Shown: positions 12,165 to 24,200 of the stretch, piece after piece
Layout: the number at the start of each line of letters is the position of its first letter
Position numbering within the stretch: position 1 is the first letter of the stretch
DNA from: Tubulanus polymorphus
Lineage: Eukaryota; Nemertea; Palaeonemertea; Tubulaniformes; Tubulanidae
Reading direction: 5' to 3'
NCBI RefSeq assembly: GCF_964204645.1
Contig: NC_134025.1
Coordinates: 19,684,001 to 19,748,000 of the forward strand
Length of the DNA stretch: 64,000 bases
Position numbers and translations under genes: made by a program
The notes under the pieces: generated by a model
What the model was told of the DNA's origin: nothing
The model's database searches: none
What the model saw: the letters and a program-made list of their open reading frames with translations, nothing else

Positions 12165-14325
12165 CCTGAACTTCACTGAAAAAGCTGAAACACTGAAACG
12201 CTGAAAAGCAAACGCTGAATTTCAGGGAATTCCCAAAAACGCTGAAATTTCAGGGAATTCCGTTAAAATGCTGAAATTGTGCCAGGAACCGACAATACAC
12301 GTTTTGAAAATTTTTCCGGGCCCGGTATCTGCTGCCGAGTCCTATACCATGCTTTAGTCTTTACCACATTTTCGGTTATAATTCCATTCAATTCAAATAT
12401 TCATTCAGTATAAACAATTGCACTGTTTGTGACTGACATTTATAGGCCTACATACATGTTACAAAGTGAGAAAAAAAAAATAATCATAAACATCTGATAA
12501 ACAAGCACTGATATAAAAACAGATATACATGTAATATGATAGACTATATGCATCGCTCGAAAGTTTCAACAAACTAGGGGTCCAGGGACACCATGCCCTC
12601 TTGGGAAGTGGTTTCCAATGCTCAACAATCTAACAATTTCAATATTCGACGCCCCTGGTGACGATATACAAAAACCAATGACCTTGAACCTCACCACAAT
12701 CATAGAACATGTCAGCAGCTACGATTGTGTAATTGATTGTGATAACAAAATATGCCTCGTTACCAATCTAATATGGAAATACCAAGTAATTCTACTATTC
12801 AATGCCCCCTTGTGACCATATGCAAAACCCAATGACCTTGAAACTCACCACAATAATAGAACATGTCATAAACTACAACTTTGCAATTGATCATGGTAAC
12901 AAAATATGCCTAGGTACCAATCTAATAACAAAATATTAAGTTATTCTACTATTCAACGCCCCCTGGTGACCATATAGAATAACTAATGTCCTTAAATCTC
13001 ACCACAATCATAGACAATGTCATGAGCTACAACTTTGCAATTGATTGTGGTAGCAAAATATGCTTAGGTAACAATATAATCTGGAAAAACGTTTTCCCAC
13101 CTATGAATGAGTCCTGATGATACCAATATGGCCGCCAATTACGTCATAATTGGCCGATCAAAAATTCCTGGCTCAGGTATAAAACATCCCTTTCCAAAGA
13201 ATACCCTTCACAAATTGCAATGAGAAATGGCAAACCAGTAGGAGGCTGCAGGACTCAGAATTTGTGCCAAAATTTACATTTTTGGCCACTAAAAAGGTCA
13301 TAGGACGGCCATCTTGAGTCCAATCGACCCAATTTTTCTGATGGTGATGGGCCCTTGGGGGATTCAAATATATACGAAAGATCAAGGTAATTGATTTAAG
13401 TGTCTTCAAAATTTCCCTCAAAAAGTTCAAAAAGTGTAGGCCTAAAAAGTGCTAATTTTGATGAACAACAGTGGCTGCCAGTCGGCCATCGTGATTCTGA
13501 CAGGGCCAGTTTTTGGGCTGAAGATGTGTCTAGGGTAGATACATGTAGGCCTATAAACCAAATATCAAAACATTACCTTGAAGCGTCTTCAAGTTCCCAA
13601 AATAACTGGCTTCCGTCTACGGACAGACGGACGAACGACGGACGAAAAGTGAACGCAATAGCCCGCTGGGACTAAAGTCCAAAGTGGGCTAAAAATAAGA
13701 ATTGATACATTTTTCTAACAGATGGTATGTTATTTCTTTTAAAAAACCTGATAATTATCTCACAACAGCAAATAATGTATTCGCAATTTTTAAATCCATT
13801 CCATGCGCACGATGAATTAAAAAGAAATTAAGTAAGATCCCTAATGTCCAAAAGCTGCATTATCATTTTAACTAGCTGTCAAACTCAACTTACCTCCAGT
13901 CTTCAACAACAGAGAATACCACAGTCGCCCAGTCATGCGTGACGTGTTGACAAAAGAAAAGTGGCTATCATAATCATATTTTATATACATTTGAGATATT
14001 CAAATAAGATTTGTTCGTCTTTAGAGGTAAACCACATACTTGGAATATTCAGCATAGGTTTTCATACTCCACACATATTGTTTATGCATGTCTCTATAAC
14101 CAAAGATAAGGTGGAGACTAAAGCACGGTTCAGGACTCGGCAGCGGCTTAGGCCCGGAAAAAATTCAAAACGTGTATTGTTGGTTCCTAGCACGATTTCA
14201 GGGTTTTTCGGGAATTCCCTAAAATGTCAGTGTTTTTCGGGAATTCCCTGAAATTTCAGCATTCTTTTTTCAGCGTTTCAGTGTTTCAGCTTTTTCAGCA
14301 AAGTTCAGGAACCGCTTTTTTACAG
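12165..14325. mobile_element. foldback element with TTTCAG-rich arms, carrying a nested pearl-like element
   Basis: Inverted arms at about 12165-12370 and 14115-14325. Shared blocks, with the right arm read as its complement, are GGTTCCTGAACTT, GAAAAAGCTGAAACACTGAAA, the repeated CTGAAATTTCAGGGAATTCC, and TGTATTGTTGGTTCCT/AGGAACCGACAATACA. Farther in they share GACTCGGCAGC and GACTAAAGCA. The pearl-like element at 12574-13692 occupies the interior. Confidence 0.65.
12574..13692 (+). mobile_element. full-length pearl/CvA-like element
   Basis: Reference copy for the family in this window. It has a left terminus CTAGGGGTCCAGGGACACC, a TTGGGAAGTGG hairpin, about three core units of ~154 bp, and a unique right region with ATCTTGAGTCCAATCGACCC. 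It ends with an ACGG-type microsatellite (13617-13648) and the terminal hairpin GCCCGCTGGGACT/AGTCCAAAGTGGGC. No protein is encoded. Fragments recur at about ten sites in the window on both strands. Confidence 0.7.
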
Positions 14326-14433
14326 TAAAAAATTCAAATATACATTTTAATATCCTAGATACCACCTTCCAGATATAAAAAGGAGAAAGGAGCAAATATT
14401 TTGACGTACAAGAATTTACCTTGCGATTCCAAG
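13693..14433. other. non-coding plus right arm of the foldback element
   Basis: AT-rich sequence, then the right arm of the 12165-14325 foldback. No gene is supported. Confidence 0.4.
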
Positions 14434-14933
14434 CAGGGTTCCCACGGGTTAGCCAATATCATTTTCCATACCTTTTCCATATTTTTTCCATACCCAGATT
14501 ATAAATTTTCCATACCGCAAAGTTATACATCGCCAACCTAGGGGATTTTTACTGCAGGGATATTTACCACGGGGATTTTTACCTGTTACCCCTAGAAACT
14601 GGCAACGTAGGTCTCAACAAGGAGAAAGCAAATGATAGAATGTGTCTTAATCTAAGACAAACCACACGTGTTTTTTCTTAATCAACTGGCTGTGTGGTTC
14701 TGGCCTTTCATGTGACTTCTCCCTTACCCATATTACTAGTCAACCCTGCATAAGTCGTAGCACTTGGACTGATGCGCTTTCTACGACTTACGTCTTGCAC
14801 GAGTCACAAGTAAGTTGTATCTTTACGAGTTATCTAGGCCTATAAGTCGTGCTTTTATACGAATTCGACAAATAACCCTTGAATGGTTACCCTTGAATAA
14901 AGCTTGTCTTCCCAGTTCTAAGTTACCGAATGT

Positions 14934-16270
14934 AGGTAAAAATCCCCCCGGTAAATATCCCCCGGTAAAAATCCCACAAGGTAAAAATCCCCCCGGTAAA
15001 AATCCCCCCATATCCACTTTTCTATAAAACTAGAGTAGAAAAAATTAACTTTTTACAACATTATTTAGGAATACATAAGTACATTAGATATTTTATTTTT
15101 ACTTTTAAACTATAGTTTTTATAGAAAATTTCAAAATTATGATAGTGTCATTTTTGATGCATGTAGCTTGCATGTCGTATATGCTAAGTCACATAATAAG
15201 GCCACACCAAAAGAAAACCCTGTTTCTTGGGCCCGACCGACCCGATATTTCGTCATTTCAAATAATTATTTTCGATATAAAATAAAATTGCCTACCGACC
15301 CTATTTCAAAATTGTGGATGAAATAACTATTTTAAAAGATATATATGTGGCCGACCGACTACAAAGCTCTCCATTCTCGTAAATATTTTTTCTTTTTCGT
15401 GAAATCGTGATGTCGGCACCGAGACGACATGATAAAAATATCTTATCACATCGGATTTAACAATTTTATTCTGGATATGGTACTTGTGTGCTCAGAAAAC
15501 GTTGCTAATCAGATATTGATGGCGACCTTGGATTGTAAAATTCCAGGAATTCCGTACACAATATATTATACACCTATTCAAGATTTTCATATTTTTCTTT
15601 TTATAAACAGTTTCCAATTGTGAAATATAATACAAAAACATCAACTTCCCTTTATTATTGTGGCCGTCTAGCTGCTAATCATATTTTTAACTGGAAATTT
15701 GGTCCCGTGAAAAATTATTCACGGCGACCTACCCAATTGTAAGAACTGTCACCGTCAGAATACTCGCAATTTTTTTTTCTATAAAAAGAAAAAAAAATTC
15801 CCTACCGACCTACCCATTTTGGTGATTGCCCCGCCCGAGAAACAGGCTTTCTTTTTGGTGTGGCCTGATGTCATTTTTATGCACGTAGCTTGTTAAATGT
15901 CACAGATTATCCGAGGTGAATATTGTGACCAACACCACGGAGAAATGCCTCAGTTTAAATAACCGAATTCAATCAACTGACTCGTACCCCTAGAATAAGT
16001 ATTTTGTCTCTACACTTATTATTCTTTATTAAACGTTTGGTAACCGTATTTAATGGATGGAATTACTATACTAGAGTTAAATAAAGCAATAGAGTGCAAT
16101 AAAATTTCGAATCTATATTTTTCTAAACATAATAGCTGTTGAAAATTTTAGTGAAATCAATTATGGGGGGATTTTTACCAGGGGGAATTTTTACCTAGGG
16201 GGGATTTTTACCGGGGGGATTATTACCTAGGGGGGATATTTACCGGGGGGGGGGGGGGGGATTTTTACAT
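14934..16270. mobile_element. element with terminal GGTAAAAATCCCC arrays
   Basis: Several copies of GGTAAAAATCCCCC at 14934-15013 are mirrored by GGGGGGATTTTTACC copies at 16164-16270, which include a G run of about 17. Extra inverted copies lie at 14530-14600. The same family appears at 25075, 27130 and 29295. Confidence 0.6.
15198..15868. mobile_element. TIR MITE nested in the GGTAAAAATCCCC element
   Basis: Inverted termini of about 33 bp: AGGCCACACCAAAAGAAA at the left and TTTCTTTTTGGTGTGGCCT at the right, with CTGTTTCTTGGGC / GCCCGAGAAACAG further in. Poorly matching direct copies of the surrounding sequence (TGTCATTTTTGATGCATGTAG and TGTCATTTTTATGCACGTAG) flank it on both sides. Confidence 0.7.
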
Positions 16271-16853
16271 TTTTAGTGTAAACAGGGAGTTGGGATCCCT
16301 TCCCTGGTGTAAACAAGCTAGAATCATTGTAATTTAGTCTAGATGATAAGGACAGGTCCTGTCATTCAACACATATAGAGCCTAACTTGCAAACTTTTCA
16401 TATGCACTAATTACTGTAGCCAATACTACAACCAAATTACCATTCAATGTAAATTAGTAGCAATTATGATGACCATTCACACAGTGTTTTCATATTGTCC
16501 TCAAATGTGTAGTGGCTATGACAAGCTGTTATCTGGAAAATGACAACTCCTTTTTGTTATCGATCTTAATGGTGACAATTGGCTTAGGCCTATAGCCTAT
16601 AGTTCAAAATTGAAGGAAATTTTTATTTTGAGGTCATTTTCTGATTTTCCATACCTTTCCCATAGCCATTGATAGAAAAACGAAATTTCCATAGCTTTTC
16701 CAGGGCCTGGAAAAAAAGGTAAAAAAATCCCCATTATCCAAAACTTTCCAAGACTTTTCAAAACCCGCGGGAACCCTGTCCAAGTGCTTATCATTTCTTA
16801 ACAAATTAGCCTAGACATATTTAGAAAATATAGGATGTTTTGAAGGGTCCTCC

Positions 16854-17306
16854 TTATTACCGAGATGACGTAATTTACCGAGATGAACCGAGCTGACATG
16901 AAATAGCCTAGGCCTATAACATATTTATTTATTCCTTATCGATTTTAACACTTGAAATCATATTATATCAGAATAAATACCTTCTAAAGTCATATTATAC
17001 ATATTTTTCCAGATATTTTGTTAACAAAAATTTGACTTCAAATACGTCATCTCGGTTAGCAATAAGATTTCATTGAATTTGATTGATCGACGATCTCATC
17101 TCGGTAAAGTTAAAAGTTATTTTTCTACAAAAATATCTGACAAAATATGTAAAATATGACTCTAGCTGGCATTTATTACTGATATAATAGGATTTCAAGC
17201 GTTAAAATCGATAAGGAATAAATAAATATAATAAATAAATATGTTATATTTCATGTCATCTCGGTTGATCTCGGTAAATTACGTCATCTCGGTAATAATG
17301 AGGACC
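16854..17306. mobile_element. foldback MITE with CTCGGTAA motifs
   Basis: Left arm TTATTACCGAGATGACGTAA onward and its complement ending TTACGTCATCTCGGTAATAA. The arms extend about 190 bp (ATTTATTTATTCCTTATCGA and partner). The word CGAGATGA / TCATCTCG is repeated in both arms and near the centre. Confidence 0.75.
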
Positions 17307-18295
17307 GGTTTTAAACAATTTAAAACAGATTTTATCGAAATCCTTTGGAAATTTGAGGAGTTACAGCAGTTTTAAATCGAAGTGTCTGTATAGGAGTTTC
17401 CACCCCTTTCTTTTTATATACATAGTACCAGGGATACTGGATGATCTAAGCTACAGTTCACTCCCAAACTTCAAATACGAGCCCCTGTGGACTCATGAGC
17501 AACAACGTCTTACGTACCAGCGATCTTCACACCCATCAGACCACACCCTAAAACTGCTATTTTAACCATCGTCTGTATATGATTGAGATCGAATATACTT
17601 CTTGATATTCAGTCCTTCCTTTTGCCGTTGCTTTATTTGTGAAAATATTTCATCATTTTAACAACAACACTTTCTTTCTTTTTGTTTATTTACGCACACA
17701 CGACCTTCAGCTCAAGTTTGACAGTTCATATCTCGGAGCAAATTCAATTCAACGCAAAACTTTATTTAAAAATCTTCAATCGACATTATTTTCGGAAGCC
17801 GTAACCGTGAGACAAGGCATATTTCTAAAAGGAAATATAGGCCTACTGCGACAAAGTCGTCGAACAATAAGATTAAGAGCCTTTAGAGATATAATTGTTC
17901 CAGCAAGAAGTCCGACATCCTCGCTTGCCAGGGTTTGATTACCGCCCGCTGGAGGACACGCACCCTCGCTTGCCAGGGGTCCGGTATCGCTCCCGAACTC
18001 GCTTCCACCAGCCCCCTGGCCGCGAATTTTTTTTTCACACCATGTCAGATAGCCACTGCGCATGCCCAACTCAGTTTCGCTTCCGGACTGCATGTCGCAA
18101 TGCATGAAGAAATCCATGATGTGAACGACAAAATCTACTGTCGACTCTTGACTAAATATAAGCTGTGGTAGGAGGCCTAGCGCCAGCCAATTGACCATGA
18201 TTGACTACTTGCCAGCTTCGCGTCTCAGACCAGTAGGAAACCGAAGTAAGTTAATGGTTTCATTCTTTTTACAGGCACGTTTTTCCTTCTTTGAC
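17307..18295. other. non-coding, possible promoter region
   Basis: No supported gene. At 18052-18068 the sequence CCACTGCGCATGCCCA resembles an NRF1 site, within GC-richer DNA. It could serve either flanking gene; this is only a suggestion. Confidence 0.25.
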
Positions 18296-18490
18296 TTTAA
18301 TTCAATTCAATTCTTTATTATCATACATGATTGTAGATGCAATGCAATTGTAACAAAAATAAAATGATATAAAAAAGAATAAAACACAACACAACATAAG
18401 CATTAGACTTATTCGTTATACAAGAATATGTATATATACATGTACATTCTACTTGATATATTACCATTAAGTGACAATTTTTTATTTATA
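18296..18490 (-). repeat. non-LTR retroposon 3' tail
   Basis: On the minus strand it ends in AATAAAGAATTGAATTGAAT, a polyadenylation-like word fused to a GAATT microsatellite, typical of CR1/L2-type 3' ends. The same tail appears at about 44046 and 45875. Confidence 0.5.
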
Positions 18491-19090
18491 AGTTGGAAAA
18501 CCCAAAAGCTGTAAACTGTCCTAGGCTACGTGTCATTAGTGGGGACGAAATGATTAATAGGAATTTATCTTCATCAGAGAAACTATTATTTGGGAATATA
18601 AGAAATGTCGGAATTGCCCAAAATTTGGCCTGTCAGTGTCAGACCCCCGCTGTCAGACCACAGCTCCCTCATTTGTAGGCTCAAACTGTGACGGTAGAAA
18701 TCTGAACTATTAAGATTCTATTAAGAATTTGCAACTTAAACTTTTGAAGCCAATTAATGTCTATTGTAAACATATAGGCCTAAAATCATGACAGTGTATG
18801 TGTTGAGTGTGATAAGCCGCAATACCGAGTTGTGTAGATCTTCTCCCAAAATTTGCAGAGAACACCTCCGCAGGCTTTACACTCTAGCGCTTCAGACGCC
18901 TGCTCCACCAACCTCCCAAGACGCAACGAGTCCTATTTAAAAACGTGCAGCACCTCATAAATCAGACAGTTTTGGTCAAATTCACATAAGATGCCAACCA
19001 AATTCCTCTGTTTTAATTTTAGGCAAAGAATATTATCGTGATACTAAAATGTAGTTATTAAATAATGTGAACAATGCTTAGATAACAAAT

Positions 19091-20091
19091 ATGGATTCAG
19101 CTATAGTAACGGTAAGTTGATTTTATATCACAAGTCCTTTGTGTGAGGTTCTCTACAGGGGGTCATGGAATACGGAATACTAATTTGAAGTGGAATACAG
19201 CATAAAAAGCTGAAAATTGTCGATTTTGCTGAAATTCTTGGAATACAAGGAGAAAACTGTCTTGTTTTGCCATCGGAATACGGAATACAGGGATATTTTC
19301 CAGATTACTTATGCCAAATTCCTTGGAATACAGCATACAAACACCCTGTCGAGGGCCTCTTGTGGTTTCCTGTCTTCGCACTGGGCATAAAATATCTTGG
19401 ACGAGTTTCTTGTTGCTGACTGGCCGCCATTAATGCATGGTTCCCAGCTTACTGGGAAAACGGGAAAAAGTAGGGAATTTAAAAATTGAATTCCCGGTTG
19501 GGAAAAGTCAGGGAATTGATCAAAATTTGATAGAATCCGGGAAAAAGTAGGGAATTACAAAAACTCTGTTCAGATAGTCATGTCAGTTGATTGGTATATG
19601 ATGTTATATGTAAATCTGTACAATATTTCTTATGGCTATTATCTTTATTACAGGTGCCTGATATTGACACAGCATATGAAAATATTTCCCGCAGGAGAAT
19701 CAGTCAATTGCGTATTCCGCCGACCAGTTTTGGACAGTTCACTGTCGTGGAGAAACATTCTGCTGAAGTTGGTGATCTTTTAAAGTATCCGTCCATTCTG
19801 CCAGAAAATGTATGCACCACTCTTATCAAGATATTGGACTCCAAGCCCAATCATATTGTTAAATTTTCGCATTGTTCATATGATCGTGGAGCTCTTTCTT
19901 TCTGTCGTATTATTCAAAGTTGGCGTCAGATACAAATTGAGGTTGAGAGGGAGGATACCTGGTTTAAAACCCTCAAGAAAAAGATATGGTATACCAAAGA
20001 AATGGATGGACACCTGAGCAAGTATCATAGCATTGTAAACAATTCCCCATACAATTCCTCTCTTGGTGAGCCAAATTCAGACAAATTATGA
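19091..20091 (+). CDS. unrecognised two-exon gene, about 152 residues
   Basis: Proposed exon 1 is 19091-19111: ATG plus six codons (MDSAIVT), followed by donor GTAAGTTG. Exon 2 is 19654-20091: acceptor TTTATTACAG, opening with VPDIDTAYENISRRRISQL and closing with SLGEPNSDKL then TGA. Both junctions are phase 0, so the joined frame is open. A polyadenylation signal follows at 20396-20401 with GT-rich DNA after it. The product is hydrophilic with no signal peptide or membrane segment, and has a basic stretch (WFKTLKKKIWYTKE) near residue 115. I do not recognise the family. Exon 2 is well supported. Exon 1 is very short, and the true 5' end may lie elsewhere. Confidence 0.55.
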
Positions 20092-20395
20092 CAAATCTGT
20101 TAGCATTAGTTACTAAACTGCTGCACCCCGTATAAAGATACTGCAATAATCATTTAAGTCTCACTCTTCATAACTGCTGTATTATCAAAATATATAAAAT
20201 AGCATCTTATGTATTAGTATATTATGTAAAGATTTCAATATAATAATTTGTCTCTCTTCGTGACAATCTGAGGCTGTCATACTGCTGATCCCTACCAGTA
20301 TTTGTAAATAACTAATTAATTTTGTATTACATTTTCATAGATATTTTCTTTGACAAATAGTGTGGAAGCCCAGGATTGGGCTTGTTTGTTTAGCA

Positions 20396-20401
20396 AATAA
20401 A
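20396..20401 (+). terminator. polyadenylation signal AATAAA
   Basis: It lies 305 bp after the stop of the two-exon gene. GT-rich DNA (GTGGTGCTGAAGTCTGGTGG) follows about 30 bp downstream, as expected of a cleavage and polyadenylation site. Confidence 0.5.
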
Positions 20402-20463
20402 TGTTTGATTTGTGATAAATATCTGACTTATGAGTGGTGCTGAAGTCTGGTGGCAGCAGAGAG

Positions 20464-20693
20464 CATAGGTGTCGCCAGGGGGGTTCGGGGGAGCGAACGA
20501 ACCCCCTTTTTCGGCTAGGTTTCTTCGTTTTTTACTATATAAAAACTCCACAAGGTGGCGGGAAAACGCTTTAAATCGCTCCTAATTTTCAAAATTTTCT
20601 TCGGTCCTCGTCAAAGGCAGCTTCGCTGCCTTACTAGATTTACCAAATTGCCGATATTCGGACCCCCATAAAAAAATCCCGGCGACGCCTATG
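20464..20693. mobile_element. 230-bp TIR MITE with 5-bp duplication
   Basis: Termini CATAGGTGTCGCCAGG and CCCGGCGACGCCTATG, flanked by direct GAGAG at 20459-20463 and 20694-20698. It is non-coding and lies just past the gene's polyadenylation site. Confidence 0.75.
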
Positions 20694-21271
20694 GAGAGGC
20701 CTGTATTTATTTTCGGCCCTTCAGAAGGAGCTCAAGGACGTAGACTTGATTCCCTGCAGAGGCTAAGAGGATATTCCCCCGTATAATTTTTTATTTACAA
20801 GGACACAAAAGTCTAGACTTGGGACTCTTTGGGATCTGGCATAATTGAGGACAGCGTCTTCTACACACGGTGTCTACTTCAGTATAAATTATAATTAATA
20901 AAATTGAGCATATAATTCCCCAATTTTATTAACATTATAATCAAGGATTATATTCTAGACTCCAATTTTCGTTTTGTTACTGAGTGGGTTTCGTTATTCA
21001 ACTTATTCCAGATTTATAAGGAACACGTGTTTTATGTATACCGGTAGTTATTGTGTTTACATGTTGAGATCACGTGATAGCATGTCATATGGAGAAACAA
21101 AATGGCGGACCTGGTGTGAAAAAAAAATTCGCCCCCTGGCCTCACGAAGCGTGATTTCATTTCATTACTAGCGCTGTTGCGCATGACGTCATATATCAAC
21201 ACGCGACAATACTTCCGCGTTCGCTACGTGTTCGCTGATTGGTCCATTTACCGGGAAATTCCATAGATGCC

Positions 21272-21457
21272 TAGGGCGTACTCTATTATGACCTCCGAAG
21301 TCTCCGTCCGAAATCTCCGGTTGGCTCCACACAAAATCCGAATCACACCACCTCGACAGAAAGGAGGTTTCGGAGACTCCAAAAAGTCACGTGACCAATA
21401 AAAGAGTACGATTGGAGGCAAACGGATTCTCCGATCTGATAAAAGAGTTCGCCCCTA
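21272..21457. mobile_element. 186-bp TIR MITE
   Basis: Left end TAGGGCGTACTCTATTAT and right end ATAAAAGAGTTCGCCCCTA are inverted copies with few mismatches. Internal CCTCCGAAGTCTCCG and CGGAGACTCC pair too. Confidence 0.55.
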
Positions 21458-21530
21458 ATGTCGTTTGTAACAAGCGCTGTGATTGGCCCGACCTGATTCT
21501 GGTCGGCTAGTAACGACTCCAACGTTAGTA

Positions 21531-21640
21531 GTGTACCAGAACACCGTTTCAAGATGGCGGCTATGTAGAGGGCGCCATGGGACAATACAGTAAGAATAGA
21601 ACATTTCCACCGCATACAACACGGGCCGAAAGCATCCGTA
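21531..21640 (+). repeat. left cap of inverted satellite arrays
   Basis: 110 bp of unique sequence starting GTGTACCAGAACACCG and containing CAAGATGGCGGC (a YY1-like word). It matches 35807-35916 in inverted orientation with about seven differences, and leads straight into the satellite in both places. Confidence 0.8.
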
Positions 21641-24077
21641 GTATCACTGGTATCGGTGGTATCGGGGTAGCAGTAGTATCATCGGTCTCGGAGAGGATCG
21701 GGCAGTATCACTGGTAACAGTGGTATCGGGGTAGCAGTAGTATCATCGGTCTCCAGAAGGATCGGGCAGTATCACTGGTAACAGTGGTATCGGGGTATCA
21801 GTAGTATCACCGGTCTCCAGAAGGATCGGGCGGTATCACTGGTAACAGTGGTATCGGGGTAGCAGTAGTATCATCGGTCTCGGAGAGGATCGGGCAGTAT
21901 CAGTGGTATCGGGGTAGCAGTAGTATCATCGGTCTCGGAGACGATCGGACGGTATCACTGGTAACAGTGGAATCGGGGTATCAGTAGTATCACCGGTCTC
22001 GGAGAGGATCGGGCAGTATCACTGGTAACAGTGGTATCGGGGTAGCAGTAGTATCGCCGGTCTCGGAGATGATCGGACAGTATCACTTGTATCAGTGGTA
22101 TCGGGGTAGCAGTAGTATCATCGGTCTCGGAGACGATCGGACAGTATCACTGGTATCGGTGGTATCGAAGTAGCAGTAGTATCACCGGTCTCCAGAAGGA
22201 TCGGGCAGTATCACTGGTAACAGTGGTATCGGGGTAGCAGTAGTATCACCGGTCTCCAGAAGGATCGGGCAGTATCACTGGTATCGGTGGTATCGGGGTA
22301 GCAGTAGTATCATCGGTCTCCAGAAGGATCGGTCAGTATCACTGGTAACAGTGGTATCGGGGTAGCAGTAGTATCACCGGTCTCCTGAAGGATCGGGCAG
22401 TATCACTGGTATCAGTGGTATCGGGGTAGCAGTAGTATCACCTGTCTCGAAGAGGATCGGTCAGTATCACTGGTAACAGTGGCATCGGGGTAGCAGTAGT
22501 ATCACCGGTCTCCCGAAGGATCGGACAGTATCACTGGTAACAGTGGTATCGGGGTAGCAGTAGTATCACCGGTCTCCAGAAGGATCGGTCAGTATCACTG
22601 GTAACAGTGGCATCGGGGTAGCAGTAGTATCACCGGTCTCCCGAAGGATCGGGCAGTATCACTGGTAACAGTGGTATCGGGGTAGCAGTAGTATCACCGG
22701 TCTCCAGAAGGATCGGTCAGTATCACTGGTATCGGTGGTATCGGGGTAGCAGTAGTATCACCGGTCTCGGAGAGGATCGGGCAGTATCACTGGTATCGGG
22801 GTAGCAGTAGTATCACCGGTCTCCAGAAGGATCGGTCAGTATCACTGGTATCAGTGGTATCGGGGTAGCAGTAGTATCACCGGTCTCCAGAAGGATCGGG
22901 CAGTATCACTGGTATCGGTGGTATCGGGGTAGCAGTAGTATCACCGGTCTCCAGAAGGATCGGACAGTATCACTGGTATCGGTGGTATCGGGGTATCAGT
23001 AGTATCACCGATCTCCTGAAGGATCGGGCAGTATCACTGGTATCGGGGTAGCAGTAGTATCACCGGGCTCCCGAAGGATCGGGCAGTATCACTGGTAACA
23101 GTGGTATCGGGGTAGCAGTAGTATCATCGGTCTCGGAGAGGATCGGGCAGTATCACTGGTAACAGTGGTATCGGGGTAGCAGTAGTATCATCGGTCTCGG
23201 AGAGGATCGGGCAGTATCACTGGTAACAGTGGTATCGGGGTAGCAGTAGTATCATCGGTCTCGGAGAGGATCGGGCAGTATCACTGGTAACAGTGGTATC
23301 GGGGTAGCAGTAGTATCATCGGTCTCGGAGAGGATCGGGCAGTATCACTGGTAACAGTGGTATCGGGGTAGCAGTAGTATCATCGGTCTCCAGAAGGATC
23401 GGGCAGTATCACTGGTAACAGTGGTATCGGGGTAGCCGTAGTATCATCGGTCTCGGAGAGGATCGGACAGTATCACTGGTAACAGTGGTATCGGGGTAGC
23501 AGTAGTATCATCGGTCTCGGAGAGGATCGGGCAGTATCACTGGTGACAGTGGTATCGGGGTAGCAGTAGTATCGTCGGTCTCGGAGAGGATCGGACAGTA
23601 TCACTGGTAACAGTGGTATCGGGGTAGCAGTAGTATCATCGGTCTCGGAGAGGATCGGGCAGTATCACTGGTAACAGTGGTATCGGGGTAGCAGTAGTAT
23701 CATCGGTCTCGGAGAGGATCGGGCAGTATCACTGGTAACAGTGGTATCGGGGTAGCAGTAGTATCACCGGTCTCCAGAAGGATCAGGCAGTATCACTGGT
23801 AACAGTGGTATCGGGGTATCAGTAGTATCACCGGTCTCCAGAAGGATCGGGCAGTATCACTGGTAACAGTGGTATCGGGGTAGCAGTAGTATCATCGGTC
23901 TCGGAGAGGATCGGACAGTATCACTGGTATCGGTGGTATCGGGGTAGCAGTAGTATCACCGGTCTCCAGAAGGATCGGGCAGTATAACTGGTATCGGTGG
24001 TATCGGGGTAGCAGTAGTATCACCGGTCTCCAGAAGGATCGGGCAGTATCACTGGTATCAGTGGTATCGGGGTAGCA
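21641..24077 (+). repeat. 64-bp satellite array, left (about 38 units)
   Basis: Monomer: GGTATCGGGGTAGCAGTAGT, then ATCAYCGGTCTC, then GGAGAGGATCGGGCAGTATC (or a CCAGAAGG variant), then ACTGGTAACAGT (or ACTGGTATCRGT). Starts at 23167 and 23231 confirm the 64-bp period. Some units lack about 12 bp. CACTG-GTAT-CAGTG makes a small palindrome in many units. No open frame spans the array. Confidence 0.95.
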
Positions 24078-24200
24078 CAGTCAAACCTCGTTACAACGAA
24101 GTTCTGGGGACAAAATAAAAACGTCGTCGTATCCGATAATTCGTTGGTGCGCCGTATCCATTGCCTGGTAATACTATCCGTACTAAGTTTTTGGACTATG
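24078..24200 (+). mobile_element. mariner/pogo-like MITE end
   Basis: CAGTCAAACCTCGTTACAAC abuts the satellite and resembles the terminus of the MITE at 41142. No right end or TA duplication is seen, so it is a truncated copy. Confidence 0.4.

Larger units (their letters stand above)
14434..16778. mobile_element. hAT-like TIR element (2345 bp)
   Basis: Termini CAGGGTTCCCACGGGTT and AACCCGCGGGAACCCTG. They are flanked by a direct 6-bp duplication TCCAAG (14428-14433 and 16779-16784). Subterminal TTTTCCATACC-type repeats lie at both ends (14470-14515, 16650-16710). No transposase is visible. Two further elements are nested inside (14934-16270 and 15198-15868). Confidence 0.75.

Noticed and set aside
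17776-18198. 140-codon open stretch on the minus strand starting MVNWLALGLL
   Set aside because: No splice or domain support. It overlaps GC-rich promoter-like sequence and a poly-T tract.
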